Shown piece by piece: positions 16,671 to 24,864 of a stretch of 64,000 bases of DNA (position 1 is its first letter; the number at the start of each line of letters is the position of its first letter). Source of the DNA: Phyllobacterium brassicacearum. Its GTDB lineage: Bacteria > Pseudomonadota > Alphaproteobacteria > Rhizobiales > Rhizobiaceae. The position numbers and the translations under genes are program-made. The stretch is taken from NCBI RefSeq assembly GCF_003010955.1, contig NZ_PGGO01000025.1:1-64000 (forward strand). The letters run 5' to 3'. The notes beneath the pieces were generated by a model. The model was not told where the DNA came from. It saw only the letters and a list, made by a program, of their open reading frames with translations, and searched no databases.

Positions 16671-16722
16671 ATACATAAAGAGGCACCCGGGAAATTTTCA
16701 TTCAAACCACCGAGGAGTCCCA

Positions 16723-17145
16723 ATGTCACCATCAGAGACACTCGAGTTCCATGCTCCAGGCGTCGGCCTTTCTTTCCGTGCAAAACTGCTTGTGAATGAG
16801 AACCCGGACGTCATCGAGCAGGTGCTCGCACAACTTCCACTTCAGAGCGTTCTTGGCCATGTAGTCGTATCCGGAGAGGCCATTTGGATGCCAACCCGCA
16901 TCGTCCACATTGGCCGAAACAACATGGTCCAACGGCACCCCGGCGCTGTCTATCTCTATGCGCCCGGTCAGACGATCTGCCTGACCTATGGTCGTATCAC
17001 TGAAAGTGCCACCGTTAACAAGTTTGCCGAAGTCTTCGAGGAAGACCTGCCAATCCTGAGGCAACTCGGTGAGTTGGTTTATGAGCAGACGATTGCTCAG
17101 CCACGCCGCTCGATCATCGAAATTAATGTCCGGAGGGCAGCCTAA
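16723..17145 (+). CDS. DUF3830 family, cyclophilin-like; N-terminal half of a cucumopine-synthase-like enzyme
   Basis: 140 residues from the ATG at 16723 (CGAGGAG upstream). The protein shows the DUF3830 cyclophilin-like pattern: LSFRAKLLVNENPDVIEQVL, then HVVVSGEAIWMPTRIV, and PGAVYLYAPGQTICLTYGR. In cucumopine and mikimopine synthases (opine enzymes of Agrobacterium and plants carrying its T-DNA) this domain is the N-terminal half of one protein and joins L-histidine to 2-oxoglutarate. Here it is a separate gene whose TAA overlaps the next gene's ATG (TAATG). Domain call is good; substrate is inference, supported by the histidine lyase nearby. Confidence 0.72.
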   Translation: MSPSETLEFHAPGVGLSFRAKLLVNENPDVIEQVLAQLPLQSVLGHVVVSGEAIWMPTRIVHIGRNNMVQRHPGAVYLYAPGQTICLTYGRITESATVNKFAEVFEEDLPILRQLGELVYEQTIAQPRRSIIEINVRRAA

Positions 17146-17690
17146 TGTCCGTGATCAAAAAATTCGAAGGCGACTGGCGCGAAGCGAAGGCTATCATCGA
17201 AAAGGAGATCGACCGTGTCTGGTTCAACGAGCCGGAAGAAATCCAGAAGATCCGCTGGGGCGTAATCGACAGCGGCGCCGGCAGTGGCGAGCAGTCGTTT
17301 TCAGTTCTCGTGCATCTTGAAGCTTATCTGATGCTGGTTGGTGCTGATGTTATGTATCGGTTCCTGAAAATCTCACAATACGAGGACATGGAGCTTAAGA
17401 CGCTCAACCGCATGACACGCGAGTTTCTGACAGGCACCTTCAACGTGTTTGAGTTCATGACGGACCTCGGTATCACCAACATGCATCAGATCGGTCAGAT
17501 GTACTCGGATGCACTCGATACGGTGTCGACCAAAGAAGAGTATGTGCAATTGACCGGGGCAATGATGACCTATGTCATCCGCATGCACCGATGGATCCAC
17601 TTCATCTTTCCGTGGAATCTTGGCGTTGCGTTCCCGCATCGCAAGCCGGCGGAAGTGCTGTCAATCGCGAAAATCGCTGCGAACACTTAG
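17145..17690 (+). CDS. Cucumopine-synthase-like C-terminal helical-bundle protein
   Basis: 181 residues, mostly alpha-helical, with conserved-looking stretches IQKIRWGVIDSGAGSGEQS, YEDMELKTLNRMTREFLTG and MHRWIHFIFPWNLGVAFPH. It resembles the helical C-terminal domain of cucumopine synthases, and in bacteria such genes follow a DUF3830 gene. The one-base overlap with that gene implies coupled translation of a two-subunit enzyme. Followed by a strong terminator, so the two genes form one transcript. Expected chemistry is Pictet-Spengler-type condensation, or its reversal, on an imidazole amino acid; unproven. Confidence 0.7.
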   Translation: MSVIKKFEGDWREAKAIIEKEIDRVWFNEPEEIQKIRWGVIDSGAGSGEQSFSVLVHLEAYLMLVGADVMYRFLKISQYEDMELKTLNRMTREFLTGTFNVFEFMTDLGITNMHQIGQMYSDALDTVSTKEEYVQLTGAMMTYVIRMHRWIHFIFPWNLGVAFPHRKPAEVLSIAKIAANT

Positions 17691-17720
17691 ACAGCGCATC
17701 TCCTCCTAATATGATGCAAA

Positions 17721-17756
17721 CCAAAGCCCCGGCCACAAGTCGGGGCTTTGGTTTTC
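17721..17756 (+). terminator. Rho-independent terminator after the split opine-synthase-like genes
   Basis: CCAAAGCCCCG (17721-17731) pairs perfectly with CGGGGCTTTGG (17741-17751) across a 9-base loop and is followed by TTTT. It isolates the two-gene unit from the RpiR gene. Confidence 0.9.
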
Positions 17757-17831
17757 CGGCCGGTTCAAATATACATTAATCGGGTGCACTGAAAATATTG
17801 ATACAGACCTTTGGTTCGCGGAGCGGTTTCG

Positions 17832-18737
17832 ATGGATGAAAAAGCAGAGATCAGCATGGCAGAGGCTTCCCAACCCTCAGGGAATGGGCAACCAAGTGAC
17901 CGGCAGGCGATCCAGGCGGAGCTCGATCGCCGCGCCGTCGGACAACGACTGACGCCGGCACAACGGCGAATCGCCCAATGTATGATAGAGCACAGCGCCG
18001 AGATCGGATTTCTGTCGAGCATGGAGCTCGCCGAACTCGCCAATGTCAGCCAGCCTTCGGTCACACGTTTCGCGATGGCGCTCGGATTCGATGGCTACCT
18101 CGAGATGCGTCGGTTTTTGCGCTCAGGTGTCGCCGGCGACGAGACTGTCCCGGAGACCGAAACAAACCGCTATCAGGCGGCGGCGCTAGCTGAGGCGACC
18201 AACCTCACGGAGCTTGCTCAGTCGCTTGCTGACGAGGCTCTGGTCGATCAGTTCGGCAAGGCGCTTGCAACGTCGCGGCCGCTGGCGGTATTGGGCCTGC
18301 GAGCATCTTCCGGGCTTGCTGCCCAGTTTTGCTATTTTGCATCGAAGGTTCATCCGGACGTCCGCCAGATTGCGGGCGGCGGCTCTTTGATCGAAGATCA
18401 ACTGGAGCAGTGCCAAGCCGCCGGGGGCCGGACGCTCCTCGCATTCATGATGCCGCTTTATCCGCGGGAGACAGTGAAGGCGCTTGAGTTCGCACGCCAT
18501 ATTGGAATGAGCGTGGCGCTGGTGTCCGACGCGAGCTACGCCAACCACGACGCTCTCGCCAATATATTTCTGAAGGCTCGGGTCAGCTCCCGACTTGTGT
18601 TCGATTCCTATTCCGCTTCCGCCATGCTGGTTTCCGTGCTGCTGGATGCCATGTGCAACAACATGAATGGCGAGGCGCGTAAGCGCCTCGACCAGATCGA
18701 CCGATCCTCCAAGAGAAGGAAGGTGTTCGTCAGCTAG
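17832..18737 (+). CDS. RpiR/MurR-family regulator (HTH + SIS domain)
   Basis: 301 residues. N-terminal RpiR helix-turn-helix (LTPAQRRIAQCMIEHSAEIGFLSSMELAELANVSQPSVTRFAMALGF), then a SIS sugar-phosphate-binding-like domain from about residue 140 (RPLAVLGLRASSGLAAQFCYF; LAFMMPLYPRETVKALEFA). GGAGCGG precedes the ATG at 17832. It sits between the opine-synthase-like genes and a convergent importer operon, their stops only five bases apart. The dyad/half-site pattern upstream of both flanking units suggests it controls all of them. Confidence 0.9.
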   Translation: MDEKAEISMAEASQPSGNGQPSDRQAIQAELDRRAVGQRLTPAQRRIAQCMIEHSAEIGFLSSMELAELANVSQPSVTRFAMALGFDGYLEMRRFLRSGVAGDETVPETETNRYQAAALAEATNLTELAQSLADEALVDQFGKALATSRPLAVLGLRASSGLAAQFCYFASKVHPDVRQIAGGGSLIEDQLEQCQAAGGRTLLAFMMPLYPRETVKALEFARHIGMSVALVSDASYANHDALANIFLKARVSSRLVFDSYSASAMLVSVLLDAMCNNMNGEARKRLDQIDRSSKRRKVFVS

Positions 18738-18742
18738 CGTCT

Positions 18743-19540
18743 TTAGTTGTTTTTCTTCACACCACCTAATCCAACGGTCCGATCGACGACAACGAGTAGA
18801 ATGACGGAGGCGACGATCAGAATCGTCGACATCGCCGCTACGAAGGGCTCGTATTCATATTGGAGGTACGCACGCAGTTGCAGCGGTAACGTCGTCCAGT
18901 CCTTGTTGGCGAGGAAAACGGAGACCGTGTAATTGTTCCACGACAGCACGAAAGTGATGATCAGCGAGGGTATGATGCTGGCCTTCAGCAGAGGCAGCGT
19001 GACACGCCACAACGCTTGACGGGGTGTTGCGCCCACGCTGAGCGCTGCTTCTTCGAGACGAACGTCGAAACCCTCCATTTGAGCCATGACATTGCGGATG
19101 GGGTAAGGGATGGTCACCACGACATGCGCCGCAACCAGGGTCCAGATATTGTTGACGATGCCGAGCATGAACAGAATCTGGAACAGTGCAAGGGCAACGA
19201 TCACGGCTGGTATGAACAGCGGCGACATCAAAAGTGACGAGATCGGGGCCTTAAGTAACCCCGAGTAGCGTTGCCATCCGATTGCCGCCAGGACGCCAAA
19301 GCCGGTGCTGATTGCGGCCGTCATGATCCCAAGCAGGGTGCTCGCCCAGGCGGCATGAAGAAAGTCTGGTTTTTCAAGTATTGTGGCGTACCATTTCAAG
19401 GTGAAGCCCTGCGGCGGGAAAACCATGGCGGTCGGATTAAACGAAACTGCGATCAGGATTGCGAGGGGCGCCAACAGAAAGGCGTAGAAAAGCACTGTGC
19501 CCACATACCAAAGCGTGGTGCCAAGAAGTGTTTTTTGCAT
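18743..19540 (-). CDS. ABC transporter permease, PotC-like
   Basis: 265 residues, six predicted spans beginning with TLWYVGTVLFYAFLLAPLAILIAVSF and a cytoplasmic EAA-like loop LEEAALSVGATPRQALWRVTLPLLKASI. Second permease of a spermidine/putrescine-type importer. Last gene of the minus-strand operon that starts at 22543; converges with the RpiR gene. Confidence 0.9.
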   Translation of the reverse strand: MQKTLLGTTLWYVGTVLFYAFLLAPLAILIAVSFNPTAMVFPPQGFTLKWYATILEKPDFLHAAWASTLLGIMTAAISTGFGVLAAIGWQRYSGLLKAPISSLLMSPLFIPAVIVALALFQILFMLGIVNNIWTLVAAHVVVTIPYPIRNVMAQMEGFDVRLEEAALSVGATPRQALWRVTLPLLKASIIPSLIITFVLSWNNYTVSVFLANKDWTTLPLQLRAYLQYEYEPFVAAMSTILIVASVILLVVVDRTVGLGGVKKNN

Positions 19541-19558
19541 TGAATGGCCTCCTTGCCC

Positions 19559-20425
19559 TCAACTTGCCTGTAATACCGCGGTCGAGCGACCCGCTGAGCG
19601 AACGGCCCATTGATAGATGCCGAGCATACCCATGGTGACAATCAGCAGGATGACGCCGATTGTTGCCGCAAACGGCAGGTTGTTTGAGATCGTTGCGGTC
19701 TCATAAGCTGCGACGCTCATGAAGCGCACCCGACCGCCACCCAGCAATATCGGAACCACGAAGGATTCGACGTTGATGCCGAACGCGAGCACGCTGCCGG
19801 CAAGCACGCCTGGCAAACTCAACGGAAACGTTACGCGCCGAAAGGCCGAAAGCGGTGTGGCGCCGACTGTCATTGCGGCATGCTCGAGCTGCCGGGGGAT
19901 GGACTGCAAAACACCAAAGATCGACATGACGACAAACGGTACGGCCACCTGCACCATGCCGATGATGACGGCTGTTTCATTGTAAAGCAGTTGAAGCGGT
20001 CGATCAGCAAATCCGAGGCCAACGAGCAGCTGATTGACTGGTCCGTTACGTCCGAGTACGACCATAAGGCTGAGCGTGCGCACAACGAGATTGACCCAAA
20101 GTGGCAGCATGACCAGCATTACCAGCCACGTCTGCGCCGCCGCCTCGGCCCGCGCGATGACAAATGCGCCGAGATAGCCGATGGCGACGGAAAACACTGT
20201 TGCGATCGCCGCCAACCGTATGGTTCTGAGAAGTAGATCCTGCAGGTAGTAGCTGTCGGTCAGGAAGCGGGCATAGTTGGAAACGGTCAGCTGATTTTGC
20301 ACCTCACCCGTCGGCCCTGACGTCAGGAAGCTCAATATCACCACCCAAATCAGCGGAACGACGAAGAAAGCGCCTAGAATGGTGATGGCCGGCAGCATCA
20401 GGATCGTGTTTGCAGGCTTCTTCAT
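19559..20425 (-). CDS. ABC transporter permease, PotB-like
   Basis: 288 residues. The ATG at 20425 is chosen because it overlaps the ATPase stop (ATGA). Hydrophobic spans start with NTILMLPAITILGAFFVVPLIWVVILSF; EAA-like loop LEHAAMTVGATPLSAFRRVTFPLSLPG. Partner of the PotC-like permease. Confidence 0.9.
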   Translation of the reverse strand: MKKPANTILMLPAITILGAFFVVPLIWVVILSFLTSGPTGEVQNQLTVSNYARFLTDSYYLQDLLLRTIRLAAIATVFSVAIGYLGAFVIARAEAAAQTWLVMLVMLPLWVNLVVRTLSLMVVLGRNGPVNQLLVGLGFADRPLQLLYNETAVIIGMVQVAVPFVVMSIFGVLQSIPRQLEHAAMTVGATPLSAFRRVTFPLSLPGVLAGSVLAFGINVESFVVPILLGGGRVRFMSVAAYETATISNNLPFAATIGVILLIVTMGMLGIYQWAVRSAGRSTAVLQAS

Positions 20426-21489
20426 GAGGCGGCTCCATTTCCCGGGAGTACCCTTGCCACGCAGCACAATGCCACAGTATCGCCAGGGGCGAGTCTAGGA
20501 CCATCCGACTTATATTTAACCCTCAGTTGACGGTCGCCTAGTCGCACGAGGTAATCGCTCGATTGACCGAAGAACATCAGACGTTCGATCGTACCTTGCG
20601 GAGAGCCAGGCGATAGCGAAATGTCGAGCTTGTTGAGATCGATCCATTCCGGGCGGACGAAGGCCACCGCAGACTGCCCAACTTGGATGCCGTTGCCCCT
20701 GATAGGGACTGCCGTCCCGTCAGACAGCCGCAAGGTCTTGGCTTGACCATTACCTTCGATGCGCCCTTCAAAGAAACAGGCCTCCCCTACAAAGCCGGCG
20801 ACATATTCAGATACCGGTTGATTGTAGATCGCGTCAGGTGTGCCGAGTTGTTCGATCACGCCTTTATTCATGACGACAACCCGATCCGAAAGGGAAAGCG
20901 CCTCTTCCTGATCGTGGGTGACGAATATGGTCGTGAGGCCCAGCGTCTGCTGCAGGGCCTTCAACTCGACCTGCATGTCTTGGCGCAGGTTCTTGTCGAG
21001 CGCGCTTAGGGGCTCATCCAGCAGCAGCACTGCGGGTTTCAGGACGATCGCGCGCGCAAGCGCAACGCGCTGTTGCTGACCTCCAGAAAGTTGTGCCGGC
21101 AACCGATCGGCCAGCGCCTCAAGTTGCACCATTCGAAGGGCTTCCATCACGCGATTGTAGAGTTCGGCTTTCTCGGTCTTTCGCAATTCCAGCCCCATTG
21201 AGACATTGCGGAACACGGTGAGATGTGGCCACAAGGCAAAGTTCTGGAAGACGAAGCCGATCTTGCGTTTCCAGACCGGATCGAGAGTCACGTTCTGGCC
21301 TGCGATGAAAATCTCTCCGCCGCTCGGCTCCTCGAGGCCTGCGATGATCCGAAGCAACGTGCTCTTTCCGCAGCCACTCGGTCCGAGAATCGACAGGAAC
21401 TCGCCCTCTCGCACATCCAGGTTGACGTCTTTGAGGGCGCTGAAAGCGCCCCAGTTTTTTATGATGTTGCGGACGCCAATATGATGCAT
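20422..21489 (-). CDS. ABC transporter ATP-binding protein, PotA-like with TOBE domain
   Basis: About 355 residues: Walker A GPSGCGKSTLL, signature LSGGQQQRVALARA, Walker B AVLLLDEPLSALD, H-loop VTHDQEEAL, and a C-terminal TOBE-type region (GTAVPIRGNGIQVGQSAVAFVRPEW). Two tandem ATGs (21492, 21489); the second has the better spacing from AGGAG. Energises the PotB/PotC-like channel. Confidence 0.92.
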   Translation of the reverse strand: MHHIGVRNIIKNWGAFSALKDVNLDVREGEFLSILGPSGCGKSTLLRIIAGLEEPSGGEIFIAGQNVTLDPVWKRKIGFVFQNFALWPHLTVFRNVSMGLELRKTEKAELYNRVMEALRMVQLEALADRLPAQLSGGQQQRVALARAIVLKPAVLLLDEPLSALDKNLRQDMQVELKALQQTLGLTTIFVTHDQEEALSLSDRVVVMNKGVIEQLGTPDAIYNQPVSEYVAGFVGEACFFEGRIEGNGQAKTLRLSDGTAVPIRGNGIQVGQSAVAFVRPEWIDLNKLDISLSPGSPQGTIERLMFFGQSSDYLVRLGDRQLRVKYKSDGPRLAPGDTVALCCVARVLPGNGAAS

Positions 21490-21547
21490 CATCGCACTCC
21501 TACCTGAGAACAAAGGGCTCGGCCATCGCTGGCCGAGCATGTTATTT

Positions 21548-22543
21548 TCAACGCGCGACGATTTCCTTTTCCCAGCGCTCCTTCCACGCATCCATTTGAG
21601 GCACGATTTTCTTCCAGTCGGAAATCAGCAGGGAATTGACGACATCTTCACCGTAGGGAACATCAACGCCGGTCAGGTCGAGACCCGCGCGCGCTGGCGT
21701 ATATCCGAGATCGGTCGCATAGGTTTTCTGGCTGGTTTCGCTCAACACATAATTGACGAACTTCATCGCCAAGTCCTTGTTCGGACGATCCTTGACCACG
21801 TGAACGGTCGAAACAAGGCCAATCGCGCCTTCACTCGGAACAGCGAACTTAAGCGCAACTCCCTGCTTGTTGGCCCAATCGACGCGGCCACGCAGCCAAC
21901 GCGCCATCACGACCTCTTCATTACGGAACAGGTCTAGTAATTGCGCATGTTGGTTGTAAAAAACAGTAATGTGCTTGCTAAGCTCCTTCATCTTGGCGAA
22001 GCCCGCATCGATTTTGTCTTCACTACCGCCATTAAGCTTCGCCATAAGGACTAACAACTCGACGTTCGCGGCATCGAAGCCAGCGGTGGTGACCGCTCCT
22101 TCATATTCGGGCTTCCAGAGATCCAGCCATGAAGTGGGCGCAGGATTGACCTGGGTCGGATTGTAGGCAATCCCATACTGCCCGAAGTTCGTCACAACGC
22201 CGTATTCAGAGAATTTGGCCCTGGGGTAGAGCGTCGAGAGATTGGTGACTATTGCGGGATCGAGCTGTTCGAAGGCGTTTTGCGCCTCGCCGCGAAAGGC
22301 CCAAGCCATATCGGCGTGAATCACATCCACTTCCTTAGCCATGGCCTTCGCCAGGCCGTCGGCACCTGATGCCGGCACGAATGTCACGGTAGCGTCGTTT
22401 TCCTTCTCAAACGTGGAGATGTTCTTCTTCAATGCATCGGTGTAGGCACCGCCAAATGCGGCTACCACAAGTTCTCTTGGCGCGGCTTGCGCCGCCATGG
22501 TCGTGGCGAGCGACAACGCGATGGCTGTCAAAATAGTCCTCAT
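21548..22543 (-). CDS. Periplasmic substrate-binding protein, PotD/PotF-like (family 1)
   Basis: 331 residues with a signal peptide (MRTILTAIALSLATTMAAQA). Begins ELVVAAFGGAYTDALKKN, then AKAMAKEVDVIHADMAWAF and YGVVTNFGQYGIAYNPTQVNP, the pattern of polyamine/opine-type binding proteins. Upstream GGGGAA ribosome-binding site before the ATG at 22543. First gene of the importer operon, divergent from the histidine lyase. A histidine-derived opine or histidine itself is a reasonable ligand guess from context. Confidence 0.88.
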   Translation of the reverse strand: MRTILTAIALSLATTMAAQAAPRELVVAAFGGAYTDALKKNISTFEKENDATVTFVPASGADGLAKAMAKEVDVIHADMAWAFRGEAQNAFEQLDPAIVTNLSTLYPRAKFSEYGVVTNFGQYGIAYNPTQVNPAPTSWLDLWKPEYEGAVTTAGFDAANVELLVLMAKLNGGSEDKIDAGFAKMKELSKHITVFYNQHAQLLDLFRNEEVVMARWLRGRVDWANKQGVALKFAVPSEGAIGLVSTVHVVKDRPNKDLAMKFVNYVLSETSQKTYATDLGYTPARAGLDLTGVDVPYGEDVVNSLLISDWKKIVPQMDAWKERWEKEIVAR

Positions 22544-22627
22544 TTCATTCCCCTTTTTCGTAGCCCAGCGGGGCTGGTTTGCCATGTGGCAGTGTTAATG
22601 TATGAAAATATTTGTTGCTATTCAAGA

Positions 22628-22643
22628 TGAAATCTTTCATTCA
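22628..22643. promoter_or_regulatory. Candidate RpiR operator between importer and histidine lyase
   Basis: TGAAATCTTTCA (22628-22639) is an inverted repeat and overlaps TTTCATTCA (22635-22643), the same half-site as in the dyad at 16640. It lies about 85 bases from both divergent start codons. Confidence 0.5.
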
Positions 22644-22728
22644 TTCTCCATGTAAGTGATCGCTGTGTCAATGGCCATATGTTTGAAGGGCCAGAGACAG
22701 TCAGCACTAAATCGAACGGAGATTTCGA

Positions 22729-24264
22729 ATGGCCCTGACTTTGAGCCCAGGAAAAGTACCACTGGCAGACCTTGAAAAGGTATATTGGAACGAAATGCCA
22801 GCGGTAGTCTCTGCGGATTTTCATGCTGCGATTCAGAAGTCAGCCAGACTGATCGGTGAGATCGCAGCAGGAACAACGCCAGTCTACGGAGTGAATACCG
22901 GCTTCGGAAAACTGGCGTCCGTGCGGATCGATGCGGCCGATACATCCACGTTGCAACGAAATCTCATTCTTTCACACTGCTGTGGCGTTGGGGCACCACT
23001 TCCTGAGGCAATCGTTCGCCTGATCATGACCTTGAAGCTTATTTCGCTCGGTCGCGGAGCTTCAGGTGTTCGCCTGGAGCTTGTTAAACTGATCGAGGCA
23101 ATGCTCGAGAACGGTGTCATACCAGTAATCCCGGAGAAAGGTTCGGTTGGCGCATCAGGGGATCTGGCACCACTGGCACACATGGCTGCCGTTATGATGG
23201 GTGAAGGGCAAGCGATCTATAAGGGCGATCGAGTGACTGGCCGTGTAGCCCTGCATCGAGCCGGACTTTCGCCTGTGGTACTGTCGGCAAAGGAAGGGCT
23301 CGCCCTCATTAACGGAACGCAAGCGTCAACTGCATTGGCTTTGGCAGGACTTTTCCGGTCGCATCGCGCCTTGAAAGCATCGCTTGTCACTGGTGCCATG
23401 TCTGTGGATGCTGCAATGGGCTCTTCGGCCCCATTTCATCCTGATATTCACACCCTTCGCGGTCACAAAGGACAGATCGATGTCGGCGCTGCCTTGAGGT
23501 TGTTGCTTGAAAGATCGGAAATTCGAAACAGTCACCTCGAAGGTGATGAGCGTGTGCAGGATCCCTATTGCCTTCGCTGCCAGCCTCAGGTCGTCGGTGC
23601 ATGCCTCGACCTCTTGCGTCAAGTCGCCAAAACGCTTGAAACCGAAGCGAATGCGGTTACCGACAACCCTCTGGTGCTTAACGACGATACGGTCGTGTCC
23701 GGTGGAAACTTTCACGCAGAACCGGTTGCATTCGCCGCGGATCAAATTGCGCTCGCAGTGTGCGAGATCGGTGCTATCGCGCAGCGGCGCATCGCCCTTC
23801 TCGTTGATCCAGCCTTGTCGTTCGGCTTACCAGCTTTCCTCGCGGCTCATCCAGGATTGAACTCTGGCTTTATGATTGCCGAAGTCACATCGGCGGCGCT
23901 TATGTCTGAAAACAAACAAATGGCTCATCCTGCTTCGGTAGACTCCACGCCAACCTCTGCCAATCAGGAGGACCATGTCTCCATGGCATGCCACGGCGCA
24001 CGCAGGCTGTTAGTGATGACTGAAAACCTCTTCTCCATAATTGGAATCGAGGCTCTCTGCGCGACACAAGGCATCGAGTTCAGGTCGCCTTTAACAACGA
24101 GCTCAGAGCTTGAGAAGGTGATTTCGGCAATTCGTGAGAGGGTCGGTCCCCTTCAGGAAGATCGCTTCATGGCGCTTGACCTCGAAGTTGCAGCAGACTG
24201 TGTCCGGAGCGGTGGTCTCGTCGCCCCGATCTCAGATGGCATTCTTCCCGATACACTAGTCTGA
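22729..24264 (+). CDS. hutH: Histidine ammonia-lyase
   Basis: 511 residues, full length. MIO cofactor triad Ala142-Ser143-Gly144 in [16 protein letters not shown]; catalytic Tyr53 in YGVNTGFG; Ser82-His83 in [10 protein letters not shown], the residue pair that marks histidine rather than Phe/Tyr specificity; [15 protein letters not shown] is also present. It converts L-histidine to urocanate and ammonia. No hutU, hutI or hutG lies nearby, so this is a stand-alone lyase in an importer/opine-like locus rather than a complete hut operon. Divergent from the PotABCD-like operon. Confidence 0.92.
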   Translation: MALTLSPGKVPLADLEKVYWNEMPAVVSADFHAAIQKSARLIGEIAAGTTPVYGVNTGFGKLASVRIDAADTSTLQRNLILSHCCGVGAPLPEAIVRLIMTLKLISLGRGASGVRLELVKLIEAMLENGVIPVIPEKGSVGASGDLAPLAHMAAVMMGEGQAIYKGDRVTGRVALHRAGLSPVVLSAKEGLALINGTQASTALALAGLFRSHRALKASLVTGAMSVDAAMGSSAPFHPDIHTLRGHKGQIDVGAALRLLLERSEIRNSHLEGDERVQDPYCLRCQPQVVGACLDLLRQVAKTLETEANAVTDNPLVLNDDTVVSGGNFHAEPVAFAADQIALAVCEIGAIAQRRIALLVDPALSFGLPAFLAAHPGLNSGFMIAEVTSAALMSENKQMAHPASVDSTPTSANQEDHVSMACHGARRLLVMTENLFSIIGIEALCATQGIEFRSPLTTSSELEKVISAIRERVGPLQEDRFMALDLEVAADCVRSGGLVAPISDGILPDTLV

Positions 24265-24549
24265 CGGGACAGAACGTGGGCAAGCGCAGACAAAACCGTA
24301 CGGATCCGCCAGCTGTGCCGACGCTCGCAATGGCTTTTTTGGGCCGCACAGATCAAAAACTTGGAGGAGATCTCGTGACCCTATCGCGTTCACCTCGAAC
24401 GACGATGGCTACGACACCGATCGCGTTGTCCGGGCCGCGAGGCGAACAGACCAACGGCAAGCGCCAATGGTTGCCCCTTAACATTAAATCATCGAAGGTT
24501 TGCAAGCTCGCAAACACGAGGCAGGCAAACGGCAGGCTTGCCAAGCCAC

Positions 24550-24834
24550 TCAAGCCGCCAGGCCATGACAGAAACGCATGGATGTTGAAGACTGTTTCAT
24601 CAATATATGATCGCCGGCGCCGGTCCGAAAACACACGCGTGACTTATCGCTCAGTTCCTCTGTATCGGTACGAACGAGCCCCTTGTCACACAGGCACGTG
24701 AGTACATGGCGTGTCGCACTCTCTGAAGCCCGCAAGACTACGCCGAGATCCGCTATGGATATTCCGGTCCCTTCATTGTGCGAAGGAATCCGCCGCAAAA
24801 CCATCAATTTCTGCTTCGTCGCAATCCTGGTCAT
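24550..24834 (-). CDS. Small winged-helix-like protein downstream of virD4
   Basis: 94 residues with a plausible DNA-binding helix-turn-helix: SIADLGVVLRASESATRHVLTCLCDKGLVRTD. GAGG lies 8 bases before the ATG at 24834. It starts 30 bases after the virD4 stop on the same strand, so it could be the last gene of the T4SS transcript. No named family recognised. The stretch 24265-24549 holds nothing else convincing. Confidence 0.5.
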   Translation of the reverse strand: MTRIATKQKLMVLRRIPSHNEGTGISIADLGVVLRASESATRHVLTCLCDKGLVRTDTEELSDKSRVCFRTGAGDHILMKQSSTSMRFCHGLAA

Positions 24835-24864
24835 GGTTCGACCTCACCCTTTCTGTTCCGGAAT

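Noticed and set aside
24265-24549. Possible gene between the histidine lyase and the small winged-helix gene
   Set aside because: Frames here are antisense overlaps with basic, low-complexity translations and no start signal.
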